Shown piece by piece: positions 1 to 10,978 of a stretch of DNA of 64,000 nucleotides. The translations under genes were made by a program, and so were the position numbers. Location: assembly GCA_025200525.1 (NCBI GenBank), contig CM045758.1, forward strand, positions 167,736,261 to 167,800,260, in the 5' to 3' direction. The notes beneath the pieces were generated by a model. That model did not search any database. It was given only the letters and a program-made list of their open reading frames with translations, and was not told the DNA's origin. Every line of letters starts with the position of its first letter. The stretch's first letter is position 1. This DNA is from Camellia lanceoleosa. Lineage: Eukaryota; Streptophyta; Magnoliopsida; Ericales; Theaceae.

Positions 1-450
1 TTATTTAGTCGCTGAAAGTCCTCAATTGGTGACTTAGAATTATTTAGTCACTAAAAATATTCAATTGGCGACTAATTTTTTAGTTGCCAAAAGTTCATAA
101 TAAATTTAACATGATATTTTTAGCGATTAAAATTTTTTGTCGCCAAAACCTTAATCAATTCAGGCGACCAAACTTTTAGTCGCTAATTTTCTTTTTTATT
201 CATCTTATTTCTTTTAGCTACTAAATGGTTTAGCAGCTTAAAGTTTAGTTTCTGTTTAGTTACTAAAGTTTTAGTCGCCAATTAATTTTCTTTCTTTTGT
301 TTTTTGTTTTTTTTTTTTTTTTTTGGCTACTACATATTTAGTCGCCAAAAGATTTATTTCCATTTAATTCTTTTTTTAGCTACTAACTATTTAGTCGTTA
401 AAAATATTTATTCCATTTTTGGCTACCAATTGCTTAGTAGCCAAAAACAT
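1..450. repeat. CACTA subterminal repeat array (left)
   Basis: About a dozen degenerate copies of a roughly 15-20 bp motif (gGCGACTAAA, TTTAGTCGCCaaaa) occur in both orientations, separated by T-rich spacers. It is the same motif set as 18094-18626. In CACTA elements such subterminal motifs bind the transposase; that role is inferred here. Confidence 0.75.
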
Positions 451-754
451 AATTTTTTGTTTTTTGTTTTTTGTTTTTAAAATTAATTTGTCTACAACTT
501 ATATGTATTCCGTGCAACCAGTAACATGTATACAAACAAAACAATACATATATATATCATCACCCATTCCACAATCTGCATCTATTTCACTTACAATCAT
601 CCAAACAAAATTATAACTTTTAATGTCAACATTGCAAACAAAGTATATTCCAACTTAAAATAATAATTTCATACAAACCTATTTAAACATATGAGCTACC
701 AGTGACATCCATACACCATCTATATATAAAATCAAAAGACTTCAAAAATTCACT

Positions 755-1060
755 AGAATAAATCAAAAGGCGTTCTGTTGGTGTTGAGCAGAACCCAATA
801 AGACGTAATAGATTCTTGTGAACAACTATACTTATCATCTCAACTTCACGCTGGAATGCTGCGTCTCCACCAGAACTCTCATAGTCATTTAATTGTTTCA
901 CAGCCACTTTAGTATTATTTGAAAGCACCCCTTTATAAACCTTTCCAAAACCCCCCCTTCGAAGGACATTTTTCTCATTAAAGTTGTCTATAGCTACCTG
1001 TAAATCTCGCGAAGCAAATCTTCTCAATTGGCCAAATGAAATTCTTTTGTCAACTTCACA
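755..1060 (-). pseudogene. Receptor-like kinase exon fragment (LRR-RLK subfamily II type)
   Basis: Minus-strand translation gives the start of a protein kinase domain preceded by its juxtamembrane motif: [20 protein letters not shown], then a glycine-rich loop [16 protein letters not shown] with the ATP-binding lysine, QREVEMIS containing the alpha-C glutamate, and [10 protein letters not shown] up to ERLLIY. This order and wording match the LRR receptor kinases related to Arabidopsis At5g10290 and At5g65240. Similarity starts at an old exon border near 1060 and stops abruptly after LLIY near 755; what follows to 683 is unrelated. The catalytic loop, DFG segment and C-lobe are absent, and the GxGxxG loop has lost its first glycine (RRGGFG). 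It is a single captured exon, not a working gene. Confidence 0.75.
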
Positions 1061-1470
1061 TGAGCATACAAATAAACAGAATCCATCAGTAAATTACCAG
1101 AAAATCCAAGTCACAACAAAATCAATACCTCAATTATATATCTACCAAAGATTTAGAATTAATGAGAAAGCTAGAGGTTAATACACATTGACAAGATAAT
1201 ATATCAGACACTGAGGAACTAACAAAAATATAATGCGCCCAGAAAAGGAAATTATGAATTATGAACTATAAACTATGCTAATAAAATCTCAAAATTCAAC
1301 TGATAACATTTCTTTAGCATTGTTTCATTAAATCCAATTTTATATACTAATAAGTATTTTTTGCTTTTCTCAAAAGAACCCAATCTGCATGTAGATATCA
1401 AAGATGCTTCACAAATTGATTAGGGAAAAATATTAAATAAACTTAACAAACAGTTGTCACAAGTCTTTTT
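1061..1470. other. AT-rich stretch, nothing recognised
   Basis: There is no coding similarity, tandem structure or terminal motif here. It could be leftover intron of the captured kinase exon or CACTA interior. Confidence 0.4.
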
Positions 1471-2201
1471 CTGACTAAGTTTAAGGCGTATTCGGCTCTA
1501 ACTCTTAACTTACGGGTCCAAATTATATTCCGTTAGTTGTCACAAGTCCTATTTGTTAAGAGGAAGCTATCCGTGAGAGCCACATGCTGGTTTGGGGGTT
1601 GTTTTGAATTTTTGCCCCCGGAACACCTTTTTTCGACTAAGTTTAATGCGTATTCGGCTTTAACTCCCAACCTATAGGTCCGAATTACATTCCATCAGTT
1701 GTCACAAGTCCTATTTGTCAAGGGGAAGCTGTCCGTGAGAGCCACACAGTGGTTCGGGGGTTGTTTTGAATTTTCGCCTCCAGAACGCCCTTTTTCGACT
1801 AAGTTTAAGGTGTATTTGGCTCTAACTCTCAACCTACGAATCCGAATTACATTCTATCAGTTGTTACAAGTCCTATTTGTCAAGGGAAAGCTGTCTGTGA
1901 GAGTTACACGGTGGTTCGGGGGGTGTTTTGAATTTTTACCCCCGAAACGTCCTTTTTTGACTAAGTTTAAGGCGTATTCGGCTCTAACTCCTAATCTACG
2001 GGTCCGAATTACATTCCGTCAGTTGTCACAAGTCATATTTGTCAAAGAGAAGCTGTCCGTGAGAGCCATACGGTGGTTCGGGGGCTATTATGAATTTTCA
2101 CCCCCCGGAAAGCTCTTTCCAATTAAGTTTAAGGCGTATTCGGCTCTAACTCTTTATCTACGGGTCTGAATTACATTCCGTCAGTTGTCACAAGTCCTAT
2201 T
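1471..2201. repeat. 162-bp tandem array, first part
   Basis: The marker gtcacaagtcctatttgt recurs at 1539, 1701, 1863, 2025 and 2187, each exactly 162 bp apart although the copies differ at many bases. Since 162 is a multiple of three, one frame stays open over about three units (1699-2169) and encodes a 54-residue repeating peptide (for example WFGGCFEF, FSTKFK, YSALT). The array is cut at 2201 by a SIRE element and resumes at 10979. I recognise no protein in it, and the openness may be a by-product of the period. Confidence 0.9.
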
Positions 2202-2795
2202 TGTTAGACTTATTTATTTTGATGATTTATTTAAGGGGGATGCACCAATAAATCCCAAATTAATAACTTATGCACTGTTTAGTCCTAAAAGTTTTTTTAT
2301 AGACTGAAAGGTCCCATTACAATGTTAATAACATCAGAGTCATGTTACAAACATTAGATTTCAAACATCTAATGTTCATCAAATTTCAATAATGTTTGAA
2401 AATATAGGATGAAAAACATCTAATGTTCATCAAATTTCAATAAATTTTGAAATTATAGAATGAAACATCAGATCATTTACATCATTTACATCATGCTGAT
2501 GTAAAAATGGGACTAAATGGAGCATAAGAAAACTTTTAGGACTAAATGGTTCAACGTTTCAAAAACTAGGACTTATGGGTAAATTTTCCTTTATTGGGTT
2601 ATGTTGTAATTTATTTGAAAGAGAAAAATAGAATCTAAAATTTGTTTTAATGATTTACTTAATTATGTTTTAATTATTTGAAAGAGAAAAATAGAATCCA
2701 AAATTTATTTTGATGATTTATTTAATTTTAATTTATTTGAAAAAGAAAAATAGAATCAAAATTTATTTGTCCCATTATTTCTCACCTAAACTTTT
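2202..2795 (+). repeat. SIRE 5' LTR, first part (plus orientation)
   Basis: It starts TGTTAGACTTATTTATTTTG and contains about three copies of a roughly 60-bp subrepeat (core gaaagagaaaaatagaatc). It is interrupted by a MITE-like insert at 2233-2593. It meets an inverted copy of the same LTR region near 2795, making a palindrome around 2770-2855. Confidence 0.8.
2233..2593. mobile_element. Small non-autonomous DNA element (MITE-like) inside the LTR
   Basis: About 360 bp is absent from the corresponding position of the other SIRE LTR copies. The ends are imperfect inverted repeats (AAGGGGGATGCACCAATAAA against AAAGGAAAATTTACCCATAA read from the right). A tandem duplication of about 60 bp (core acatctaatgttcatcaaat) lies in the middle near 2360-2460. 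No coding capacity and no clear target duplication. The family is not identified. Confidence 0.5.
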
Positions 2796-3168
2796 ATCTT
2801 AAATACATTCAAACAATATTTTGGATAAAAGTTTGGGTGAGAAATAATGGGACAAAATAAATTTTGATTCTATTTTTCTCTTTCAAATAAATTAAAACAT
2901 AATTTAAATAAATCATCAAAATATATTTTGGATTCTATTAAAACATAATTAAATTAATCATCAAAATAAATTTTAGATTCTATTTTTCTTTTTCAAATAA
3001 ATTAAAATTAAATAAATCATCAAAATAAATTTTGGATTCTATTTTTCTCTTTCAAATAAATTAAAACATAATTAAATAAATCATCAAAATAAATTTTGGA
3101 TTCTATTTTTCTCTTTCAAATAAATTAAGACATAATTAAATAAATTATCAAAATAAATAAGTCTAACA
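2796..3168 (-). repeat. SIRE 3' LTR start, inverted
   Basis: Read on the minus strand from 3168 it begins TGTTAGACTTATTTATTTTG, like the element end at 2202, and carries four to five of the 60-bp subrepeats. Internal sequence lies immediately to its right, beginning with a purine run on the minus strand (atcaaaaaagg), the polypurine tract expected next to a 3' LTR. Confidence 0.85.
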
Positions 3169-3527
3169 CCTTTTTTGATGATAGCACACAGTAATGTTTT
3201 GATTTGATTTGGGAGTAAGAAAAGCTCCCCCTCAAGTCATGCTCTCGGAATTCATTTCTAAATACATAAGTTAGCACATGTGTAATAAATAAGCTTTAAT
3301 TAGAGACATGATATGAGATTAAGATATCAAACTATAAAGACATAATATCATAACAAAATAATACCGTAATACATAACATAATAATACAAAATAATACCAT
3401 AATACATAACATAATTTTCTCCCTCTGTGACATTATCAAAAGAAAATCATGGGTGAGAAATTGGAGGAGGAGGAGGAGGAGGAAGGGGAGGAAAATAATA
3501 GTGATAAATGGCATCTATACAATTCAA

Positions 3528-3552
3528 AACATATATATACATATATATACGA
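3528..3552 (+). promoter_or_regulatory. TATA-rich promoter candidate for the antisense ORF
   Basis: A catatatatacatatatata tract stands about 300 bp upstream of the ATG at 3842 and is followed by a CT-rich leader (about 3650-3760) like plant 5' UTRs. The second SIRE copy has the same arrangement at about 57095-57120. Function is inferred from this shared layout. Confidence 0.45.
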
Positions 3553-3841
3553 TTTGCGCGCCTCTCTCTTTTCCGTCAAAAATCGCGTCGGACACGCGTT
3601 CTCGCTTTTGCGTCAGCCGATCGACAAAAGCGAGACGGGTCAATCAACGGCCTCGGCTCTCTCTCCCTCTTGTCTTCTTCTCCTCCGTCTTCTTCTTAAT
3701 CACTCTCTTCTTCTTCTGTTTTCTTATTCGCTTCCATCCATTTCTTCTTCTACGTGAGAGAGATAAAACAGAGAGACTGAGCAGAGTAGAAAGGCTGCCA
3801 AAAACGACCCTCCTTTCGATTACATCTCTCTTTTTTACTTC

Positions 3842-4333
3842 ATGGCCTCGTCCCGTACCCTTACTCTCTTTCCAGACCTGAATGATCCTGTAAGTGCTAC
3901 TGGGCCGAGTGCCCCGGCTCCTACTCTTCCCAACCTTCCTATGATGTCGATTGAGTAAATAATGGCAGCTCAATCAGATATTGAAGCCAATCATTTCACA
4001 CTGACGTCCTGTATGGAGACAATGACTACAGTCACAAAATTGGCTCACCGACTGCAAAACAGGACGAGTGAGCTCCACTAGGTCAACGCCCAATTCTTGC
4101 TGCTCTAGTGCATGTACAATGATGCTCGAGCAGAGATTTATGCACTGAAGGCTGAAAATAAAGAGCTTAAACGAAAGACCACCTCCATAGCCCGATTTTG
4201 AGCAACGTCGTTCTTAGCCTTTGATAGTCAGCGGGTAGTCGTCGCTCTCGACGAAAGCACAGGGGCAGGGCCTTCAAGGGCCGCCCAAGGTGATAAAAAG
4301 AGGAAGAAAACGATGAAAGAGGCGAGTAAATAA
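3842..4333 (+). pseudogene. SIRE antisense ORF, decayed copy
   Basis: This is 164 codons with no length change against the intact copy at 57446-57937, beginning [16 protein letters not shown]. It is antisense to the retrotransposon's own pol, which is minus here. It has four in-frame stops at codons 39, 80, about 90 and about 119. Against the intact copy, three of these are CAA or CAG turned into TAA or TAG, and the last is GGA to TGA. A pyrimidine-rich leader and a TATA tract lie upstream. The encoded protein would be a small coiled-coil protein with a basic tail; see the intact copy. It is not a known catalytic domain. Confidence 0.8.
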
Positions 4334-4785
4334 GATCGGTGTATGGCCATAAAAAAAAATAAAGGGTTTTTTTTTTTTTTATATAAATATGTTTATTGTG
4401 ATTGGCGTATGGCTGTAAAAAAAATGAAGGGTGTTTTATTTTTTTATTTTTTTTATGTATTTGTATTTATATTTTGATTTGTTTTTGTTTTTATGTTTAA
4501 GTACGAAAAAATGAAATTTAAAAGCAGAAAATAAAAAAAATAAGAAAATTAAGCCCAAACAAAAAATAATAGTGATAAATAAAAATAAAAAGAAAAGAAA
4601 TTAAGCCTAATAGCAAAATAAAAAAATAAAATAATACCAGTAGAAATTAAACTTAATGGGACGTTGGTGTTGCTGGAATGATAATGCAAAAAAAAAACTA
4701 CCATAAAGGTTTAAAAAAAATCAATGTATGCAAAATTAATTTTACCTCAAGATGCAGAACCAAAAAAAAAAATTACACTGTTGAG

Positions 4786-5672
4786 TAAGGGTGAGCAGCA
4801 GATATACCGATCCGCTAAAACTGACTGAACTGAACCGATTCGCTATATTTTGGACGGATGCGTGATGACGAGTGAACGGTTGCATATTGATTTTCTCCAA
4901 TTCGCCAATTTGGCAGACGGATGGCGGATTTGAGGTTCCTTTGGCGGCAACTGAACCGCCAAACCGTGAACACCCCTAGTAATTTTTAAGACTTTGTGTT
5001 TTCAATATGTTTAAATATTCTGCTTGTGTTTTCAATTGAAAAAGAGTTTAAATATTCTGTTGAAAAAAAGTTTTCAATTTGAATATATTTTTTTAATTGA
5101 AAAAAATAAGCGTATTATTTATCTATATTTTTTTTTATTTTTAAATCTAATTCTAAAAATAATAAATAAAAAATATGATATATGCTGGTTAGTTTTTGTT
5201 TTTAAAAATATATATAGATGTAACAATACAGAGACATACAATCTCCACTACTGCTTTGTTCATGGTTTAGGTGGTTTGAATTATTTTTATATTTTAAGAA
5301 CTATAGATTGTAATACTTTATGTGGATGAGGCATGCTGTGATTTTAATATGTAAATGAGGCATGCAATGATTGTGATATTCTAAAGTTTCAACTTTTCTT
5401 TCTTTGGATGAGGTATGTAGTAATTGTAATGCTTTTTTAAGTCATTGACTGTAATTTTTTTTTTTTTTTTGAGGAAGTGTACAAGTTGAATTATGTTAAA
5501 AATTTATAAAATTTTAAACTGCCAAACCGATTTGCATCCATCCGCCAAACCACTAATTTGCTTAATCCACATCCGCTGGATTGGCGGATATGTATTAATA
5601 TTTTTTTTCCAATCCGCCAACTGGGCAGATGATTGAAATTTTGTAGCCGCAAAATGACTCCGCCACCCCTCT
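4786..5672. mobile_element. hAT-like non-autonomous transposon
   Basis: It splits the SIRE spacer, which is continuous in the second copy near 58240-58270. The flanks are CTGTTGAG (4778-4785) and TTGTTGAG (5673-5680), an 8-bp target duplication with one mismatch, the size hAT elements make. The ends are TAAGGGTGAGCAG and, inverted, AGAGGGGTGGCGGAG. Subterminal zones on both sides carry repeated tccgcca/tggcgga motifs. An internal CACCCCTA at about 4978 could instead be the end of a smaller nested element. No transposase is seen. Confidence 0.7.
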
Positions 5673-5818
5673 TTGTTGAGAATAGTAAACTGTTAAGGAG
5701 AATAAATGTATGAAGAACTTGAGAGCATTCAACTGATATAAATGTTTCCATATCAATGTAGCAATACACATATATCATTTTAACAAAAATTCAAGTTTCA
5801 CAGTCATAACAAAACTTT

Positions 5819-7795
5819 TTAAGTAGAAATCGACATTCTAAGCTCGCCACGAATAAAATTGAAGCGATCCTCGCTTAGGGGTTTTGTAAAAATATCTGTT
5901 AATTGCTTGTCGGTGTTTATAAATTCAAGTATAATATCCCATTTTTGAACACGATCTCTTAAAAAATGATGTCGAATTTCAATATGTTTTATTCGTGAGT
6001 GTTGAATTGGATTTTTGCTTAAATTGATGGCATTAGTATTATCACATTTAATAAGGATATGATCATAATGCAAATCAAAGTCCTTCAATTATTGTTTCAT
6101 CCAAAGTATTTGGGCACAACAACTTTCGGAAGCTATATATTCAGTTTCGGCCATTAATAAAGCAACAGAATTTTACTTTTTGCTAAACCAAGATACTAAT
6201 GAGTTACTAAGAAAGTGACAAGTGTCACTGGTGCTTTTTCTATCAAATTTGCATCCAGCAAAGTCAGTATCCGAGTAACTAATTAAATCAAATGCAACAC
6301 CTCTAGGATAAAACAGTCCCAAATTTTGAGTGCCAACAAGATATCTAAAAATTCTTTTAACAGCACTAAGATGTGATTCCTTAGGATTTGATTGATATCT
6401 AGCATACATACAAACACTAAACATAATATCGGGTCTACTTGCGGTTAAATAAAGAAGTGAATCGATCATACCTCGATATTTTGTTTGATCAATGGACTTC
6501 CCTTTTTCATCCTTGTCTTGCTTAATAGATGTGTTCATAGGAGTTTCAGCTATTTTTTAGTCAAACATATCAAATTTTTCGAGTAATTCTTTTGTGTACT
6601 TAGCTTGGTTGATAAAAATTCCTTCCTTACATTGTTTGATTTGAAGCCCAAGGAAATAATTTAACTCTCCCATCATGCTCATCTAAAACTCACCTTGCGT
6701 ACACTTAGCAAATTCCTTACAAAAGGTTTCATTAGTATCACCAAATATAATGTCATTCATATATATTTGCATAATAAGTAAATCATTATTTTTAGTTTTA
6801 ACAAAAAGTGTTATGTTAATTGTTCCTCTAGAAAAATTATTTTCAATCAAAAATTTACTTAATCGTTCATATCATGCACGAGGTGCTTGTTTCAAACCAT
6901 ATAAAACTTTTGATAGTTTAAAAACATGATTTGGAAAAGCATGATATTCAAAACTTGGGGATTGTTTAACATAAACTTCCTCATTTATAAAACCATTAAG
7001 AAATGCAATTTTTATCTCTATTTGATAAAGTTTGAAATCTCTAAAACATGTAAATGCAAGTAACATGCGAATGACCTCTAATCTAGCAACCGGAGCAAAG
7101 GCTTCATCGAAATCAATATCTTCTTCTTGATTGTATCCTCATGCAACAAGTTTAGTCTTATTTCTTATAATTGTGTCAGATTTATCAAGCTTGTTTCGAA
7201 AGATCCATTTGGTACCGATAATGGTATGATCTTTAGGTTTTGGCACAAGTTCCCACACTTTGTTTCTCTCAAATTGGTTAAGCTCTTCATGCATAGCTAT
7301 CATCCAATGTTCATCGAATTCGGCTTCTTGAAAGTTTTTCGGCTCAATCTGTGAGAGAAAAGCCAAGTTACTACAAAAGTTTTTACGTGAAGAGCGAGTT
7401 TCAATACCGTTTGTGGGGTCACCTAGGATTAAATCCTTAGGGTGATTTTGAACAAACTTTCATTCTCTTGGCAAATCATCATTGTTTCCTCCTTCTTCTT
7501 GAGGTGGGAGAATAGATTGTTCAATCTCTTTGTTCAACTTACATGGTTGGTTCTCTTCTTTGTAGATACTTGAATCTTCTACATTTGGTTCCAAATCTAT
7601 ATTATTATTAACAATTTGCTTTTAAGCAGAGATATTAGTTTCATCAAATGCCACATGTATAGATTCTTCTACAACAAGAGTTCTTTTATTAAAAACACGA
7701 TAAGTTTTGCTAGTTAAGGAATAACCAAGAAAAATTGCTTCATCAGATTTTGAATCAAATTTACTTAAGTTATCCTTACCATTATTATGCACAAA
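5819..7795 (-). pseudogene. SIRE copia pol, inverted half: integrase C-end, RT, RNase H
   Basis: Read on the minus strand from about 7795: integrase C-terminal motif HNNGKDNLSKFDSKSDEAIF and VFNKRTLVVEESIHV, a linker, RT (GTKWIFRNK, AFLNGFINEEVYVKQ, LYGLKQAPRA), the catalytic box near 6775, then RNase H (ASRPDIMFSV, SDTDFAGC, KCDNTNAINLSKNP, DIFTKPLSEDRF) ending at a stop at 5819. The RT box reads YMND where the family has YVDD, so one of the two metal-binding aspartates is lost. Several in-frame stops and shifts lie between segments (for example near 6540, 6690, 6870 and 7140). The protein is dead. Its mate, the front half of the polyprotein, lies to the right in the opposite orientation. 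Confidence 0.9.
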
Positions 7796-8791
7796 ACTTA
7801 TACTAACAGTGAGTTAGTGAGAAAAATTCTTAGGTGTTTACCAAAGAATTGGGAAGCAAAGGTCACAGCCATTATAGAAGCCAAAAATCTCTCCACACTT
7901 GGATTGGATGAGCTTATGGGTTCTTTTATGACTCATGAGATCACCATGAAAGGATATGAGGATGCTGAAAACAAAAAGAAAAGTAGAACCAGTGAGGATG
8001 AAAGCTATGCCATGCTTTGTAGAAATCTCAAAAATCACTTCAAGAAAAGCAATTATGGAGAAAGAAGACCTTTCAAGAAAGAGTACAACAAAGATAACAA
8101 GAAAGAGCCTATTATTTGCTATGAGTGCAAACATCCTAGACATATGAAGATGGATTGTCCAAAATTGAAGAATCATGGAAAAAAATACAAAAGAAACAAA
8201 AAGGCCATGGTAACAGCTTGGGGAGAAAGTGAAGATGAAAGCTCAAGTGATAAAATTGAAAATGAAGTAGCCAACTTATGTCTCATGGCTCTTGAAGATG
8301 AAGATTTTACTCAAGATGAGGTAACTACTCTTTATGAAGAACTTGAAAGTGCATTCCATGAACTACAAGATGAATTTAGAAAAGTTTGTGCCAAAAACAA
8401 TGTATTGAAGAAATCTGTTGCATCTTTATCTATTAATGTAGAAGAATTAAAGAAAGAAAAAATTGTTTTGAAAAATGATTTTGATACTATCTCTAATAAG
8501 AAAACTACTTTAAAAAACAATATTGATGATTTAACAAAAACACTTGAAAATTTTGTAAAAAGTAGAAATAATCTCAACATGCATCTTAGAAATCAAAGAT
8601 GTGTTTTCGATAAAGTGAACATTGGATATGACCCTATTAAAAAACAAAAGAATCTTAATACAATTTTTGAAAAGGTATCTCTCATGACTCACCATCATAT
8701 TACTTGTTATTATTGTAGAAAGAAAGGCCATTATATATCTTCTTGTCCATTCAAAAATAATATAAACATGGGAATTAATTTGGATTGTTAA
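7787..8791 (+). pseudogene. SIRE copia gag, N-terminus missing
   Basis: An open frame of 334 codons begins inside the gag core (YTNSELVRKILRCLPKNWEA) and carries two zinc knuckles: CYECKHPRHMKMDC (CX2CX4HX4C) and, after a long coiled-coil rich in lysine and leucine, CYYCRKKGHYISSC. The two knuckles around a coiled coil and the QRCVFDKVNIGYDP motif are typical of SIRE/Maximus gag, which packages element RNA in cytoplasmic particles. The first roughly 150 residues of the usual protein are absent because the inverted pol half abuts here (7787-7800). The ATG at 7787 is therefore a chance start, not the native one. Confidence 0.85.
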
Positions 8792-9955
8792 GGGATCTAA
8801 CAAAATTAACCAAGAAGGACCCAAGAAATTATGGATTCCAAAAACCAATACTGGATTGTCATATTGTAAGTTTGCTTTAAGTCCAAAACTAAAGAAGGGA
8901 AGTAGTACCTTGATAGTGGAAGTTCCAGACACATGACCGGAGATAAATCCTTCTTTACTACACTGTCATCCAAAGATGGAGGCTTTGTTACTTTTGGAGA
9001 CAACAAGAAAGGAAAACTCATTGGTATTGGTAGCATCGGTATTTCTCCTAACCCTTCTATTGAAAATGTTTTACTTGTTGATGGACTTAAGTATAATATA
9101 CTTAGTATTAGTCAATTATGTGATAAAAGTAATCGAGTTATTTTTGATAAATCACATTACACAATTGAAAGCACAAATAATCATAAAGCTTTATTCGTTG
9201 GTAATCGTCATGACAATGTTTATGTTTTTCATCTCAATGATCTCTATGTTAGTGATGTTAAATGTCTATATGTTAATAATGAAAATAGTTGGTTATGACA
9301 TAGAAGACTTGGTCATGCTCATATGGATTTAATTGTTAAACTTTTGAGAAAGGATTTGGTCATTGGACTTCCAAAAATTAAATTTGAAAAAGATCATCTT
9401 TGTAGTGCTTGTCAACGAGAAAAACAAACTAAAACATCGTTTAAATCAAAATCTCACATTTCCAAAACTAGACCTTTACAACTACTGCATATGGATTTAT
9501 TTGGTCCCTCAAGGACATCTAGTCTAGGTGGTAAACACTATTGTCTCGTTATTGTTGATGATTATTCAAGATTTTCATGGGTTATGTTTTAGCACACAAA
9601 GATGAAACATTTTCTTCTTTCATAAAACTCTGTCGTAGAATTCAAAATGAAAAAGGCTTTCTTATTACTAATATCGAACCGACCATGGTAAAGAACTTGG
9701 AAATGAGAAATTTGAATTGTTTTGTGATGACTGTGGTATTGGACATAATTTTTCAGCACCTAGAACCCCTCAAGAAAATGGTGTAGTAGAAAGGAAGAAT
9801 AGAACTTTAGAAGAGATGAGTAAAACAATGCTTTGCGAAAATAATCTTTCTAAATATTTTTGGGCTGAAACCGTTCACATCGCATGCTATATTTTAAATC
9901 GTGCATTAATTAGACGTATTCTCAAAAAGACTCCTTATGAACTTTGGCATGATAG
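8792..9955 (+). pseudogene. SIRE copia protease and integrase, broken
   Basis: Downstream of gag comes the pepsin-like protease motif YLDSGSSRHMTGD near 8910 (D-S-G active site), then the integrase zinc-binding and catalytic regions: HRRLGHAHM, CSACQREKQTKTSF, HMDLFGPSRT (first catalytic Asp), VIVDDYSRFSWV, and PQENGVVERKNRT (catalytic Glu). Stops include one before YLDSG, TGA at 9296 where the family has Trp, and one at 9591; a frameshift lies near 9680. The frame stops matching the family after TPYELWHD near 9952 and runs into LTR sequence. The missing C-terminal part is the segment found inverted at about 7785. Confidence 0.88.
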
Positions 9956-10978
9956 AGATGATTTATTTAAATTATGTTTTAATTTATTTGAAAAAGAAAA
10001 ATAGAATCAAAATTTATTTTGTCTAATTATTTTCACCTAAACTTTTATCCTAAATATTGTTTGAATGTATTTAATATTTGCTTAAATCAGGAGTTCATTT
10101 CAACCCAAAAATAATGCCCAAACCAGAGGTTCAAACAACCCAAAACAAAGGTTCAAACAGCCCAGCACAGCAGCAAGCCAAAAGGTTTAAGTAGAAGATA
10201 TTCAAATTAGTAATGATGGAGTGGAATATATTCAAATTAGTAATGATGGAATACAACGGTTATAAACGGCTATAAGTTTCATTATATATACCAAAGCCTC
10301 TAGTGTAAACAAGTTACAAAAAAAAAAAAAAAAAGACTAGAAAATATTGTTTGATCTATAATTACTCACATCTATTCTTTGAGAAATGTTATTCAATTTT
10401 TGTTTACATCCTCTTTCAGAAATTATACACTGAAACGTATAGCTTTAAGTCCATCTTTCTTGTGTGAGGTTTACAGAAAAACCAAAGCTTCATTTTTATA
10501 TCTATCTTTGAGAGATAATTCTTCTAACTTTCTGTGAAAGCAAAAACATATTCTTTTCAACCTTGTAAAAGTGTAGTACACTTAGTGTTTTTGCCTTAGA
10601 AAGTCTGTGTAAAATCTATAGAGAATTACTTCATCTGTGAAAAGGTTGCTAGCACCCTGTGAAGCTAGAGTATAGTAGAAAATCTTAAGTGAAGCTTGAG
10701 GAGTGGACGTAGGCCGAGTTGAAGCCGAACCACTATAAATTTGTTTGCCTCTCTCTCCCTTATCTCTTTATTTTATTTAAATTGCCATAGCTATATTTCA
10801 CATTTTCACTGTGCTAAAATCATTAACTAACATAGTTGTTAGAACACTTGTTTTAATTATTTTTATTTCATTAACTATATTTATCTATTGTGCTAGTCAT
10901 AATTTTTATTAGGGTATCATTATTTTTATTTGTAAAAACTTAATTTATCCCCCCTCTTAAGTTGTCTTTTGGGTAACA
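9956..10978 (+). repeat. SIRE 3' LTR, distal part
   Basis: It joins integrase at about 9956 within the 60-bp LTR subrepeats and runs to GGGTAACA at 10978. A TATA-like tatatatacc lies near 10285. The tail matches, in reverse, the left end of the LTR at 55463 (gttacccaaaagataac, ccccctcttaa). The CTATT target duplication follows. Confidence 0.85.

Larger units (their letters stand above)
2202..10978 (+). mobile_element. SIRE-lineage Ty1-copia element with its 3' half inverted
   Basis: The outer ends are TGTTA (2202) and TAACA (10978), flanked by the 5-bp duplication CTATT at 2197-2201 and 10979-10983, so the whole block inserted as one unit into the 162-bp array. Inside, the order is abnormal. 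The start of the LTR (plus, 2202 to about 2795) is followed by an inverted piece (about 2796-7795, minus) carrying LTR start, polypurine tract, antisense ORF, RNase H and RT. Next comes a plus piece (about 7790-9955) with gag, protease and integrase, and finally the rest of the LTR (9956-10978). Integrase breaks off after ELWHD at 9955 and resumes inverted at HNNGKDNL near 7785, so these pieces were neighbours originally. The 5' part of gag, the primer site and the rest of the 5' LTR are missing. Confidence 0.85.

Noticed and set aside
683..1027. A functional receptor kinase gene on the minus strand
   Set aside because: Only the first part of the kinase domain is present; similarity ends after LLIY and the catalytic loop is missing.
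1539..2200. Regularly spaced repeats as a CRISPR-like array
   Set aside because: Units are contiguous 162-bp tandem copies with no spacers, in plant nuclear DNA.
2770..2855. Strong inverted repeat that could fold as a miRNA or siRNA hairpin
   Set aside because: It is explained by the head-to-head junction of the plus and minus copies of the same SIRE LTR region, not by a dedicated hairpin gene.
3449..3881. Open frames of 102 and 142 codons on the plus strand upstream of the SIRE antisense ORF
   Set aside because: They run through a GGA microsatellite and the CT-rich leader in other frames; the homologous region of the second copy does not keep them.
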